A stretch of DNA of 64,000 nt from positions 2,480,001-2,544,000 of the forward strand of contig CP077641.1 in NCBI GenBank assembly GCA_019056435.1. The letters are read 5' to 3'. The notes under the pieces were generated by a model. That model searched no databases. It saw nothing but the letters and a program-made list of their open reading frames with translations, and was not told the DNA's origin. Positions 31,025-40,454 of the stretch are shown here, piece by piece (positions within the stretch are counted from its first letter, which is position 1; each line of letters begins with the position of its first letter). The translations under genes were made by a program, and so were the position numbers. The DNA comes from Stutzerimonas stutzeri (GTDB lineage Bacteria > Pseudomonadota > Gammaproteobacteria > Pseudomonadales > Pseudomonadaceae).

Positions 31025-31702
31025 ATGTCCACGCTGCTCGCCCTCGATACCGCCACCGAAGCCTGCTCCGTTGCGCTGCTGCATGACGGCCAGGTGCTGA
31101 GCCACTACGAGGTGATACCGCGCCTGCACGCGCAGCGCCTGTTGCCGATGATTCATGGCCTGCTGGCCGAAGCCGGGATCAGCCTGTCGGCGGTCGACGC
31201 CCTGGCGTTCGGCCGCGGTCCCGGGGCGTTTACCGGCGTGCGGATTGCGGTAGGGGTGGTGCAGGGCCTGGCGTTCGCACTGGAGCGGCCCGTGCTGCCG
31301 GTCTCCACCCTGGCCACCATCGCCCAGCGCGCCCGACGCGAGCAGGCGGTCGAGCAGGTCGCGGTAGCCATCGATGCGCGCATGGATGAGGTCTACTGGG
31401 CCTGTTACCGCGCCCAGGGCGAGGATATGCAGCTGGCCGGTATCGAGGCCGTGCTGCCCCCTGAGCAGGTCAGCCTGCCGCGCGATGCGGCGGGAAGCTG
31501 GTTCGGTGCCGGCACTGGCTGGCGCTACGCCGAGCGGCTGGCCGTGCGGCCGAGCCGCTGTGACGCCTCGTTGCTGCCACACGCCGAGGACCTGTTGAGC
31601 CTGGCCCGCCACGCCTGGGCGCGCGGGGAGGCGGTCGCAGCCGAGCAGGCCCAGCCGATCTACCTGCGCGATAACGTCGCGACCCCAAAGGTCGAGCGCT
31701 AA
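31025..31702 (+). CDS. tsaB: tRNA threonylcarbamoyladenosine synthesis protein TsaB
   Basis: TsaB is the ASKHA-fold partner of TsaD in making t6A37 on tRNAs that read ANN codons. The 225-residue protein starts MSTLLALDTATEACSVAL and carries HAQRLLPMI, AFGRGPGAFTGVRIAVGVVQGLA and DARMDEVYWA, all typical. The ATG at 31025 lies about 30 bases after a TACAAT -10-like hexamer (30988-30993). Confidence 0.95.
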   Translation: MSTLLALDTATEACSVALLHDGQVLSHYEVIPRLHAQRLLPMIHGLLAEAGISLSAVDALAFGRGPGAFTGVRIAVGVVQGLAFALERPVLPVSTLATIAQRARREQAVEQVAVAIDARMDEVYWACYRAQGEDMQLAGIEAVLPPEQVSLPRDAAGSWFGAGTGWRYAERLAVRPSRCDASLLPHAEDLLSLARHAWARGEAVAAEQAQPIYLRDNVATPKVER

Positions 31703-31771
31703 CCGACGGCGACGAGCGGCATTGCGAATTTCCAGGCAGCTCGCTAGAGTCGCGGCACTTGCTGCAGGTGA

Positions 31772-32134
31772 ATGATGCGCCTAAACGGTCTCGCCCCTTC
31801 CGCTTACCCGATCGAACGCGTTCCCCAGCGGGACAGCGCGACGGTGCCCTATCGCGAAAGCGAAAAGGCAGCGGAACAGCTACGCGAATCGATCGTTACC
31901 CCGGCCAATCAGGCCGACGCCACTTACGAACACCTTTCTCGCCCGACCAAGAGCGAATCGACCGATTACGCCTCGGTCGTCTCTGGCGACTTCATGCCCG
32001 CGCGCTTCGAGGCGATGATGGAGCGGCCCTTGACCAGCCGCGCGGCGCAGGCGCTACAGAGCTACGGCACCACGGCCAGCTTCAGCCCGGATGTCGACGC
32101 CCATGAGGTGCTTGGTCTGGACCTCTACGCCTGA
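31772..32134 (+). CDS. conserved hypothetical protein downstream of tsaB
   Basis: This protein of 120 residues (or 119 from the second ATG) has no signal or membrane segment. It is polar, with SRPTKSESTDYASVVSGDF in the middle and SPDVDAHEVLGLDLYA at the end. The short Pro/Ser-rich start resembles peptides seen after tsaB in other Pseudomonas. I do not recognise a domain. Confidence 0.65.
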   Translation: MMRLNGLAPSAYPIERVPQRDSATVPYRESEKAAEQLRESIVTPANQADATYEHLSRPTKSESTDYASVVSGDFMPARFEAMMERPLTSRAAQALQSYGTTASFSPDVDAHEVLGLDLYA

Positions 32135-32150
32135 GGCGTAGCCATCGCGC

Positions 32151-33019
32151 TTGGACCTGCCTTACTTCCTCGGTTGCCCGTCCTGGAACGAACCTGCCTG
32201 GCGCGGTTCGCTGTATCCGCCTGACCTTCCGGCCGGCGAGTTTCTCGAAGGCTATTGCCGGATATTCAACAGCGTCGAAGGCAACACCACACTCTACGCC
32301 TGGCCATCGGAGCAGACGGTCGAGCGCTGGGCAGCGCGCATGCCGGACGGGTTTCGCTTCTGCGCCAAGCTGCCTCGCGAGATCAGCCAGGCGCACCCGA
32401 TCTGCGCGAGACCGGCGAGCTGGTCGAGGCCTTCCGTCGCCTGATGGGGCCATTGGACGGGCGGGTGACACCGTTCTGGCTGCAATTGCCGGCCGCCTTC
32501 GGTCCTGGCCGGATCGGTGAGCTGGTCGGGCTGATCGAGCAGCTCGACCGACCCCTTGCGATAGAGGTGCGCCATCCCGCCTTCTTCGCCCGGGGTGAGG
32601 AGGAGCGGGCGCTCAATCGGCTGTTGCTCGAGCGTGGCGTCGAGCGCATCTGCATGGATAGCCGTGCACTGTTCAGTTGCCGCTCGCTCGAGCCGGCGGT
32701 CTTGCATGCGCAAAGCAAGAAGCCACGGCTACCGGTGCGGCCGACCGCTTTCAGCGACGCGCCGCAATTGCGCTTCGTTGGTCATCCCGAGCTCATCGCC
32801 AATGATCGCTTCCTGCTGCCCTGGCTGGACAAGGTGGCCGGCTGGATCGAGTCGGGCAAGTCTCCGCATGTCTACCTGCACACGCCGGACAATCGGCTGG
32901 CGCCGGACCTCGCACTTCGGTTTCACACGCAGTTGCGCGAGCGGTTGCCCGGATTGCCGGCGCTGGCGCTACCGGCCCCGCGGGACGAGGCGCAACTGTC
33001 GCTGCTCGGATGCGACTGA
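32151..33019 (+). CDS. DUF72 family protein (TTG start, frameshifted)
   Basis: The product of about 289 residues has the DUF72 TIM-barrel-like features: YFLGCPSWNEPAWRGSLYP, EGNTTLYAWPS, GFRFCAKLPREISQAH at the N-terminal side, then FWLQLPAAFGPGRI, AIEVRHPAFF, DSRALF and VYLHTPDNRLAPDL. One missing C in a CCC run near 32398 separates the halves; AHPDLRETGELVEAF would join them. No ATG is available, so TTG at 32151 is the likely start. The function of DUF72 is not established. Confidence 0.86.
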
Positions 33020-33067
33020 CCTCGGGTCACGCTGCAACCTTTGCCTCAAGGCCGTTGCCGAAACGGT

Positions 33068-33760
33068 ATGACGGTAGGTCGATTCTTTCTGCTTCTGCTG
33101 ATCCTGGGCGCCGGGTTCGTCTACGCGGTGTGGCGTGGTCACGTCGACGTGCCGGACAAATGGAACCCCTGGGCGCCGCTGGACCTTCGCGAGGCACCGA
33201 ACCTGCTCACGCCGTTCAAGCTCGAGCGCCTGCAGCATAGCCGCGTGGTGTGCGAACAGGCCCTGGCCAGCTCAGCGCTGGATTACGTCGCGCTGCCCGA
33301 CAGCACACCGCAGGCCGGTTGTCCGGTCGAGAATGCGGTCAGGATTCGCGGCTCGGCCGTGAGCTTCAACGCGCCCTTCATGGCGACCTGCCCGCTGGCG
33401 GCAGCCTATGCGCTATTCGAGCGGCACGGCCTGCAGCCGGCAGCCGAGCAGGTGTTCGGCCAGCCGGTGGTGCGGATCGATCATTTCGGCAGTTTCGCCT
33501 GCCGTAACATCGCCCGCAGCAACCGCCGCAGCCAGCATGCCTCGGCCAATGCGCTCGACCTCGCCGGGTTTCGCCTCGCCGACGGTACGCGCATTACCGT
33601 GGCACGCGACTGGGCGGGGGACGGCGACAAGTCGCGCTTCCTGCGGCAGGTCAAAGCGGCCGCCTGCGATGCCTTCAGGATCACCCTGAGCCCGGAATAC
33701 AACGCTGCGCATCACGATCACTTCCATGTCGACATGGGCGGCTTCGGTCTGTGCCGCTGA
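33068..33760 (+). CDS. extensin-like C-terminal domain protein
   Basis: This 230-residue protein is membrane-anchored or exported, with an N-terminal hydrophobic helix ([16 protein letters not shown]). The rest matches the bacterial extensin-like C-terminal domain with paired Cys ([23 protein letters not shown]) and the likely zinc site [14 protein letters not shown] and [11 protein letters not shown], resembling the D-Ala-D-Ala/LAS peptidase fold. A periplasmic cell-wall role is plausible but unproven. ATG at 33068 gives a proper signal anchor. Confidence 0.85.
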   Translation: MTVGRFFLLLLILGAGFVYAVWRGHVDVPDKWNPWAPLDLREAPNLLTPFKLERLQHSRVVCEQALASSALDYVALPDSTPQAGCPVENAVRIRGSAVSFNAPFMATCPLAAAYALFERHGLQPAAEQVFGQPVVRIDHFGSFACRNIARSNRRSQHASANALDLAGFRLADGTRITVARDWAGDGDKSRFLRQVKAAACDAFRITLSPEYNAAHHDHFHVDMGGFGLCR

Positions 33761-33815
33761 AGCGCGGCGCTTCGTGCTCTGGCAGAATGCGCCGTTTCCA
33801 TCGTCGAGCGCCGCC

Positions 33816-34601
33816 ATGTCCGCCCACCGCCCCCTTGTCCAAGTCGAAGCGCTCGCACCGTCCTTCGCCGAGCAGGCCCAGGCGTGGGCCTCCCGCCTGG
33901 GATTGCCGATGCGGGCCGAGGGGGCCGAATTCGCGCTGCAGGTCGGGGAGGGTGGCTTGCAGTTGCAGATGCTCGGTCCGCTGGCACCCGGCCCTGTGCG
34001 AGTGGATTTTCTCGAAGGAGGGGCAGCGCATCGCCGTCAGTTTGGTGGCGGCAGCGGGCAGATGATCGCCAAGGCCGTGGGCATTCAGCCCGGTATACGG
34101 CCGTCGGTGCTCGACGCCACGGCCGGGCTGGGGCGCGATGCGTTCGTGCTGGCGACGCTGGGCTGTGAGCTGACCCTTTGCGAGCGACAACCCTTGATTG
34201 CCGCACTGCTCGAAGACGGCCTTGCCCGCGCCCGTGCGGATGCCGAGGTGGCGGCCATCGTGGCACGCATGCGCTTGCTGCACGGCAACGCCATCGAGTT
34301 GATGGATCTGTGGCAGGGCGAACCGCCGCAGGTGATCTACCTAGACCCGATGTTCCCGCACCGGGACAAGAGTGCCCTGGTCAAGAAGGAGATGCGCCTG
34401 TTCCGCCCCTTCGTGGGCGACGACCTGGATGCTGCCACGTTGCTTGACCGGGCCCTGGCGCTCGCCACCCATCGCGTGGTGGTCAAGCGCCCGCGCAAGG
34501 CGCCGGCGATCGAAGGCGCCAGGCCGAGCTACTGTCTGGAAGGCAAGTCCAGCCGCTACGACATCTACCCGAAGAAGAAGCTCCAGCCAGCCGCTCAGTA
34601 A
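33816..34601 (+). CDS. rsmJ: 16S rRNA (guanine-1516-N2) methyltransferase
   Basis: RsmJ methylates G1516 of 16S rRNA with S-adenosylmethionine. In the 261-residue protein I see the family segments [17 protein letters not shown], the SAM site [30 protein letters not shown], and the catalytic-type [21 protein letters not shown]. The C-terminus [11 protein letters not shown] and SSRYDIYP is also typical. The stop overlaps the convergent reductase gene by seven bases. Confidence 0.95.
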   Translation: MSAHRPLVQVEALAPSFAEQAQAWASRLGLPMRAEGAEFALQVGEGGLQLQMLGPLAPGPVRVDFLEGGAAHRRQFGGGSGQMIAKAVGIQPGIRPSVLDATAGLGRDAFVLATLGCELTLCERQPLIAALLEDGLARARADAEVAAIVARMRLLHGNAIELMDLWQGEPPQVIYLDPMFPHRDKSALVKKEMRLFRPFVGDDLDAATLLDRALALATHRVVVKRPRKAPAIEGARPSYCLEGKSSRYDIYPKKKLQPAAQ

Positions 34602-35530
34602 CCTCGTGTCGGGTCGACCAGGTTCGCCAGGGGCCGGCCGTCACGCAGGGCCTGCAGGTTCTGCGCGACCACGCTTGCTGCGCTTCGCGCGTCGGTCATC
34701 GCCGCGACGTGGGGCAGCACCGTGACGTTCGGATGCCGCCAGAACGGATGCTCGGCCGGCAGGGGCTCATGGCGGAACACGTCGAGCACGGCGTGGCCGA
34801 TCTGGCCGCTGTCTAGCGCCTCGAGCAGCGCGTCTTCGACAAGGTGAGCGCCCCGCGCGAGATTGACCAGCCCAGCGCCTCGCGGCAGGGCATTGAACAG
34901 CGGCGTATCGAGCAGGCCTTCGGTCTGCGGCGTCAGCGGCAACAGGTTGATGAGGATGTCGGTGCGCTGCAGCAGGCCCTGAAGTGGCGCGTTCCCGCTG
35001 CAGGTCTCGATGCCGTCCAGTTCGGTCGGCCGGCTGCTCCAGCCGGCCACCGTGTAGCCCAGCCCGGCCAGGCGGGAAGCGCAGCAGCGGCCCATCTGAC
35101 CCAGGCCCAGGATCGTCACGCGGACTTCGTCGGCCCGCCGCTGCGGCCATTGCTGCCAACGTGTCGCCTGCTGTTGCGCCGCGTACCGAAAGAACCCGCG
35201 ATGCAGCGAAAGCGTGGCCCAGACGGCCGTCTGCGCCATCGCCTGGTTCATGGCCGGGTCGACCATCCGTGCCACCGGCACGCCCGCCGGCAGGCTGGCA
35301 TCCAGCATCAAGCGATCGACGCCGGCCCAGAGCGACTGGATCAGCCGCAGATTGGGTAGATGGCGCAGCGCGCCGGGTGGCGGATTGGCGACCACCGCCG
35401 CCTCGATGCGCTGCGCCTCGTCAGCGCTGGGAGAGAGGTGCCAATTGGCGTCGGGGCAGGCTGATCGCAGGGCGTCGAGCCATTCGTCGCGCTCGGCATC
35501 GTCGAAGCTGCCGCAGAGCAGGATATCCAT
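34595..35530 (-). CDS. ghrA: glyoxylate/hydroxypyruvate reductase A-like 2-hydroxyacid dehydrogenase
   Basis: This 311-residue NAD(P)H enzyme of the D-2-hydroxyacid dehydrogenase family resembles GhrA. It has the Rossmann motif [15 protein letters not shown], the substrate-site [17 protein letters not shown], the [24 protein letters not shown] segment and a catalytic His in LPHVAA. I prefer the ATG at 35530, which has GGAG at the right distance, over the one at 35542. The actual substrate could be another 2-oxoacid. Confidence 0.87.
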   Translation of the reverse strand: MDILLCGSFDDAERDEWLDALRSACPDANWHLSPSADEAQRIEAAVVANPPPGALRHLPNLRLIQSLWAGVDRLMLDASLPAGVPVARMVDPAMNQAMAQTAVWATLSLHRGFFRYAAQQQATRWQQWPQRRADEVRVTILGLGQMGRCCASRLAGLGYTVAGWSSRPTELDGIETCSGNAPLQGLLQRTDILINLLPLTPQTEGLLDTPLFNALPRGAGLVNLARGAHLVEDALLEALDSGQIGHAVLDVFRHEPLPAEHPFWRHPNVTVLPHVAAMTDARSAASVVAQNLQALRDGRPLANLVDPTRGY

Positions 35531-35742
35531 GAGTCGCTCCATTCAGAGGTCCCGATGGAGGGTAACGGGGCAGGGGGTGCACTGTCTTGCGGCGTTTCGA
35601 TTGATCTCGCTCAAGTCCTGAAGGCGAGCTTGTATCCGGCCGTTACGTTCGGCTTGCTTAATACCGGCGACGGTGGCATTGGTAGATCAGGCCGTTTGAG
35701 GCTGAACGGTGGTTACCCAGATCGCGTAGAAGGAATAAGCGT

Positions 35743-36162
35743 ATGCAAATCCAGGTACATAGCGATAACCACATCGAAGGCAGCGCCCGTCTGGTCAATT
35801 GGGTCAGTGCCAGTGTTGCCGACAAGCTGGAGCGTTTCGACGAGGGTGTGACCCGGGTAGTGGTGCACCTGAACGACGAAAACGGCATCAAGGCTGGCGC
35901 TCAGGACAAGCGCTGCCAGATCGAGGCGCGGCCGAAGGGGCAGCAGCCGGTTTCCGTCTCGCACAAGGCTGCCTCGCTCGAGCTGGCGGTCGATGGCGCC
36001 ATTGGCAAGCTGAACAATGCACTCAAGCACCAGTTCGGCAAGTCCCGCAGCAAGCGCGTGTCCGCCCCCGTTCCGCTGGAAGGGGAAACGCTCGAAGTCG
36101 AGGGCCGCGACGCTTTGCTCGAAGCGGATTTCTACGACGAAGCGCCCGTTCGGGCTTTCTAG
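35743..36162 (+). CDS. HPF/RaiA family ribosome-associated protein
   Basis: This 139-residue protein has the HPF/RaiA fold pattern: MQIQVHSDNHIEGSARLVNWV, VVVHLNDENG, CQIEARPKGQQPVSVSHKAASLELAVDGAIGKLNNALKHQFGK. A charged extension of about 40 residues replaces the hibernation C-terminal domain. Such proteins bind the small subunit and silence ribosomes in stress. This is a paralogue-type member away from rpoN, where the main hpf gene normally lies. Confidence 0.83.
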   Translation: MQIQVHSDNHIEGSARLVNWVSASVADKLERFDEGVTRVVVHLNDENGIKAGAQDKRCQIEARPKGQQPVSVSHKAASLELAVDGAIGKLNNALKHQFGKSRSKRVSAPVPLEGETLEVEGRDALLEADFYDEAPVRAF

Positions 36163-36415
36163 CCCCACCTCAGGCGGCGGACGCCGAACTCTTGCAGCCC
36201 GCCGCTTACCCACTCGGCGGAGCCCTCCGCTCCGCCATGCCTCTCAGTGAGGCGACCGCCGGACCTTCGTGTCCACCATCGCTGTGCTAAACCTAATGGA
36301 CGAGTCGCGCTGGGGCGCAAATGCCCCACGTGGCCGCGGAACGCAACCAGAGGGGGGACAATCAGCCGCACCGGCGACGAACGACCGCCAGTGCCAGACA
36401 GCGACGAGGTGAACC

Positions 36416-36676
36416 ATGAGCATGATGCAATGCGAGTATCGCGACCACGTCATCACCGCCGAGGTGATGGAGCATCCCGGCACGCCAACGCCTTGGGCCG
36501 GCGGCTGCCGTATCAGCAACATGCAAGGTCAGACGACAAGGCGCATGGCGCTTCCGGTCGGCCATGCCTTCATGGCGGAACTGGAGCAAGCGCAGCGTGC
36601 CTCCATCGCCCACGGCAAATGGCTGGTGGACCAGTGCCTGGACCACGGTCGTCAGCTCTTCGACAAAGCCGCCTGA
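36416..36676 (+). CDS. small conserved protein, unknown
   Basis: This 86-residue soluble protein starts MSMMQCEYRDHVITAEVMEH, with a GAGGTGAACC ribosome site. It has a Cys/Trp-rich first half (WAGGCRISNMQG) and a helical second half. I cannot name a family. A clear terminator follows, supporting a real single gene. Confidence 0.65.
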   Translation: MSMMQCEYRDHVITAEVMEHPGTPTPWAGGCRISNMQGQTTRRMALPVGHAFMAELEQAQRASIAHGKWLVDQCLDHGRQLFDKAA

Positions 36677-36684
36677 TGCTTTCG

Positions 36685-36715
36685 GGGCCTCGCCATCTGG
36701 CGAGGCCCGTCCTTT
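36685..36715 (+). terminator. terminator after the 86-residue gene
   Basis: A perfect 10-bp stem (GGGCCTCGCC / GGCGAGGCCC) with a four-base loop is followed by a T-containing stretch (GTCCTTTCT). Confidence 0.75.
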
Positions 36716-36829
36716 CTCCCCTGCTTCCAGCGTTTCGCTCGTTGAACTGTGTGTGCTCACGCGCCTCTACTGAGAGGGTTGCCTGCCGCCTGGCAGGCAT
36801 ATGACCAACCAGCCTGAGGAGCCGTTTTC

Positions 36830-37075
36830 ATGGAACTTCCCAACAAAGACATGAGCACCCTGTTCGAACAGCTGGGCCTGCCGTCCGATCCGCACAGCAT
36901 CGACGATTTCATCGCCCGCCACGCGCCGTTGCCCAACGAGGTTCGCCTCGCCGACGCACCGTTCTGGAACGATTCACAGCGGGCGTTGCTGAGGGACGAG
37001 TGGATCGAGGACGCCGAGTGGGCGCCCATCGTCGATGAGCTCAACGCTCGGCTGCATGAAGAGCAGAACGAATAG
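36830..37075 (+). CDS. DUF2789 family protein
   Basis: This 81-residue acidic protein matches DUF2789: MSTLFEQLGLPSDPHSIDDFIARHAPLP, then LADAPFWNDSQRALLRDEWIEDAEWAPIVDELNARL. The function is unknown. It lies 110 bases upstream of catalase on the same strand. A second in-frame ATG at 36851 (MSTLFEQ) is possible, but the first has an AGGAG site. Confidence 0.85.
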   Translation: MELPNKDMSTLFEQLGLPSDPHSIDDFIARHAPLPNEVRLADAPFWNDSQRALLRDEWIEDAEWAPIVDELNARLHEEQNE

Positions 37076-37185
37076 GCGACGCGCCGACTGGCGGCGGGCT
37101 ATGGGCCCGATAGTCAGAATCTGAAGAACCCCTCCTGGTGGAAGCGCCCTAAGTAAGGGCATTCCGTGTCAGTTCAGGAGCTGTA

Positions 37186-38770
37186 ATGACCGAAGAAAAG
37201 AAGACACTCACCACTCGACAGGGCCACCCCGTCTGGGACAACCAGAGCCTTCGCAGCGTCGGCGAGCGTGGCCCGGCGACGCTGGAGAACTATCAGTTCA
37301 TCGAGAAAATCACCCACTTCGACCGCGAGCGTATCCCCGAGCGTGTGGTTCATGCCCGTGGCACCGCCGCCCATGGCTGGTTCGAGGCCTATGGCAAGAT
37401 CGGCGACGAGCCGGCCAGCCAATACACTCGCGCCAAGGTGCTGACGAAGGCAGGCGTCCGGACCCCCGTGTTCCTGCGCTTCTCCACCGTCATCGGCGGC
37501 AAGGAATCCCCGAGACCGCCCGTGACCCGCGCGGTTTCGCCATCAAGTTCTACACCGAGGACGGCAACTGGGACCTGGTCGGCAACAACCTGAAGGTCTT
37601 CTTTATCCGCGACGCGATCAAGTTTCCGGACATGATCCACGCGTTCAAGCCCGATCCGATTTCCAATCGCCAGGAGGCTTGGCGCTTCTACGATTTCGTG
37701 CAGCATCACCCCGAAGCGCTGCACATGGTCACCTGGGTGAAGAGTCCCTGGGGCATTCCGGCCGACTACCGGCACATGCAAGGCTCGAGCGTGAACACCT
37801 ACAAGCTGGTCAACGACAAGGGCGAGGCGGTGCTCTGCAAGTTCTCGTTCGAGCCGAAGCTCGGCGTGAAGAATCTCACTGCACAGCAGGCGGCGGAAAT
37901 CCAGATGAAGGACGTCGGCCATGCGACCCGCGACCTCTACGACGCCATCGAGCGCGGCGAGTATCCGGAGTGGGAAATGTGCGTGCAGATCATGTCCGAC
38001 GGCCCGCATGACGAACTCGACTTCGATCCGCTGGACGACACCAAGCGTTGGCCAGAAGACCGGTTCCCACTGTTGCCGGTAGGTCGCCTGGTGCTCGATC
38101 GCAACCCGTCGAACTTCTTCGCGGAGGCGGAGCAAGCGGCGTTCGGTACCGGTGTGCTGGTGGACGGCATCGATTTTTCCGATGACAAGATGCTGCAAGG
38201 CCGGACCTTGTCGTATTCCGATACCCAGCGCTATCGCGTTGGCGCCAACTACCTGCAACTGCCCATCAACGCACCGAAGAAGCCGGCCGCGACCAATCAG
38301 CGTGACGGTGCCATGACCTACTTCGTCGACACCGGCGGTGAGAATCCTCACATCAACTACGAGCCCAGCTCCCTGGGCGGGCTGAACGAGGCGCCCAAGC
38401 CTGCGCACGACTACCACCAGTACGTCGAAGGGCATCTCGGCCGCTACCAGACCACCCGCGCCCGCTCGGATTACAAGCAAGCCGGGAGCGCTACCGCAGC
38501 TTCGAGGACTGGGAGCGTGACGACCTGATCGCCAATATCACGGCCGATCTCAAGGAGTGCCCCGAGCACATCTGCCTGCGGATGATCTGGCACTTCTGGC
38601 ACTGCGATCCCGACTATGGTCAGCGTCTGGCCGACGGGGTGGGTGTGGATATCGAGAAAGCCAAGGCACTGCCACCGCTGGAAGGCCGGGCTGCCCCAGG
38701 CGAAGACCTGACCGCGCCGACCTACAGCAGCGGCCAGCCGGAAGGCCGTAACCGGCACGACGAAGGCTGA
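37186..38770 (+). CDS. haem catalase, monofunctional (two frameshifts)
   Basis: This catalase dismutates hydrogen peroxide and is about 528 residues when corrected. The haem-pocket His lies in [12 protein letters not shown]. The substrate channel region [41 protein letters not shown] is broken by one missing C near 37510. A missing G near 38486 breaks the end ([20 protein letters not shown]). The haem Tyr region [20 protein letters not shown] is intact. The length fits a small-subunit catalase. A ribosome site precedes the ATG. A long hairpin lies downstream. Confidence 0.92.
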
Positions 38771-38776
38771 CGTGAA

Positions 38777-38818
38777 GATGCCGCACGGCGACCGGCGTTT
38801 GCATCGCCGTGTGGCATC
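38777..38818 (+). terminator. long hairpin after catalase
   Basis: GATGCCGCACGGCGA and TCGCCGTGTGGCATC pair at 14 of 15 positions around a 12-base loop. No T run follows, so termination is only likely; it could also stabilise the transcript. Confidence 0.5.
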
Positions 38819-38891
38819 CGTAGGCTCGTTACCGGTGATCCCCTAGAATTCCGATTCCGCGCGATTCGCGCATCCCAAGCGAAAGGCCTCC

Positions 38892-39710
38892 ATGACTTCA
38901 GCGCAACCTTCCAGTCTCGATATCGATGCCCGCTACGCCTGCGCCCGATCGCTTGCCCTCGAGGCGGCGCGAATGGGGTTGGACTTCTACCGCCAGCGTG
39001 ACGCCCTGACGGTGGAACACAAGGGCGACGACCTGCAGGACGTCGTCAGCATCGCCGACAAGCAGATCGAAGCCTTCATCCGCGAGCGCTTGACCGAGCA
39101 CTTCCCCGACGACGGCTTTCTCGGCGAGGAAAGCGGCTCGGCCGACCTCGGCGCCCGCTGCGTCTGGGTCATCGACCCCATCGACGGCACGGCCTGCTTC
39201 GTCAACGGGCTGCACAACTGGTGCGTGTCCATCGGCTTGCTGATCGACGGCGAACCGCACCTGGGCGCCATCGCCGACCCCAATCATGACGAGCTCTTTC
39301 ATGGATGTCTGGGCAAGGGTGCTTTCGTCAACGACGTGCCACTCAAGGTCAGCGCCGCCACCCATGTGGGCCAGGGCGTGACCGCGACGGGCACGTTCCA
39401 CCCACGTGGCAAGGAGCACTTCATCCCTTTCATGGAGAAGCTGCTGGCCGAAGGCGGGATGTTCTTCCGCAACGGCTCCGGCGCCTTGATGACCGCCTAC
39501 GTGGCGGCAGGGCGCCTGCTGGGTTACTACGAAACCGAGCTGAAGAGCTGGGATTGCATGGCCGGGCTGGTGCTGGTGAAGGAGGCGGGCGGTCGCGTGA
39601 ATGACTTCTTTCGCAACGACGGATTGCTGCGCGGCAATCCCTACCTCGTGGCCTGCCCCGGCGTTTATCCGCAGTTGGCGGCCATGATCGGACCATCGCT
39701 GGACAACTGA
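38892..39710 (+). CDS. inositol monophosphatase family protein
   Basis: This 272-residue metal-dependent phosphatase has the IMPase metal-site motifs GEESG (residues near 78), WVIDPIDGTACFVNG and KSWDCMAGLVLVKEAGG. Family members hydrolyse inositol-1-phosphate, histidinol phosphate or PAP-like substrates. The sequence alone does not decide which. The canonical DPIDGT is followed by A instead of the more common T or R. It is monocistronic by position. Confidence 0.88.
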   Translation: MTSAQPSSLDIDARYACARSLALEAARMGLDFYRQRDALTVEHKGDDLQDVVSIADKQIEAFIRERLTEHFPDDGFLGEESGSADLGARCVWVIDPIDGTACFVNGLHNWCVSIGLLIDGEPHLGAIADPNHDELFHGCLGKGAFVNDVPLKVSAATHVGQGVTATGTFHPRGKEHFIPFMEKLLAEGGMFFRNGSGALMTAYVAAGRLLGYYETELKSWDCMAGLVLVKEAGGRVNDFFRNDGLLRGNPYLVACPGVYPQLAAMIGPSLDN

Positions 39711-39799
39711 TCGGTCAGCTCAGCCGATCACGGCCAGGCAGTTGGCCGCGTGTAAATCGAGTCGCGAGAGCAACTGGCAGTACGAAGCGCCTGCATGGT

Positions 39800-39862
39800 G
39801 ATCGCGAACTCGCTCCTGCAGGGCGTACCGGTGCTTTTCGTAGGAGCTCGCTTGCTGGCGGT
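39800..39862. repeat. inverted pair of Pseudomonas REP elements
   Basis: TCGCGAACTCGCTCCTGCA (39802-39820) and CGTAGGAGCTCGCTTGCTGG (from 39839) are facing copies of the common Pseudomonas REP (GTAGGAGC...GCTTGCT...). They lie in the gap between the convergent IMPase-like gene and the DUF3597 gene. This is a different REP class from the one near glpR. Confidence 0.7.
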
Positions 39863-39894
39863 CAGCGCCAGCCGCCAGTCAGATTAAAAGCGCT

Positions 39895-39917
39895 CGCCGG
39901 GTGGCCAGCACCCGGCG
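39895..39917. terminator. hairpin downstream of the DUF3597 gene
   Basis: CGCCGGGTG and CACCCGGCG pair around a short loop just after the DUF3597 stop on the minus strand. There is no clear T run. Confidence 0.45.
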
Positions 39918-39929
39918 AAGCCTGGCGTA

Positions 39930-40398
39930 TCAGGTGCGCAGTTCCGGCGGCACGGTGCCGCCGTGCTCGGCGAGCTTGTGCATCACGGTGCGGTGCAGCC
40001 AGGTATTCATCTGGGCCGAGTCGGCCATCTGATCCGGCGGGCAGCCGAGTTCGGTGGCGAGCGCCTTGCGCGCTTCCAGGCTGCTGTCGAGGCCGAGCAG
40101 TTTCATCAGGTCGACGATCGAGGTGCGCCAGTTCAGCGTCTCGGGGTGATTGGCAGCCATGCCGTCGAGTTTGGCCGGCACATCTACCGCGGCGGAGGAC
40201 GGGCCGGTGGCTTCGTTGCTCGGGCCGGCACCCGGCGGGGTGGTGGTGGCGTTATGCGCAGCGGTTGGGCGCTCCGAGTCGATGACGGTATCCGGCGCGT
40301 GTTGGTTCGGCGTGTTGTTCCGGGTCGACCGGCTTGTGCGCCTCGTTGCTGACGCCGCCCATGCCCAGTTTTTCTTTGATCGTGTCGAACAGGCCCAT
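39930..40398 (-). CDS. DUF3597 family protein (frameshifted)
   Basis: This is a small protein with an amphipathic start (GLFDTIKEKLGMGGV), a Pro/Thr/Ala-rich linker and a conserved C-terminal domain (AKLDGMAANHPETLNWRTSIVDLMKLLGLDSSLEARKALATELGCP, then MNTWLHRTVMHKLAEHGG). This matches DUF3597. The frame changes by one base somewhere in the linker (about 40280-40320), where the corrected linker would read DSERPTAAHNATTTPPG. GAGGAT lies before the ATG at 40398. The function is unknown. Confidence 0.82.
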
Positions 40399-40454
40399 GT
40401 GGCAATCCTCGGTTATGGATGGTCTTCGTTGGACCGCAGCCACTACCGAGGCAT

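Noticed and set aside
37186..38770. Catalase, MscS, glpD and other broken genes as true pseudogenes.
   Set aside because: The breaks are one-base indels in short runs, with full conservation after each break and with similar breaks in essential genes, so sequence error is a better explanation.
39711..39929. A possible tRNA or small RNA between the IMPase-like gene and the DUF3597 gene.
   Set aside because: No cloverleaf or CCA-type end could be formed; the gap is explained by an inverted REP pair and a hairpin.
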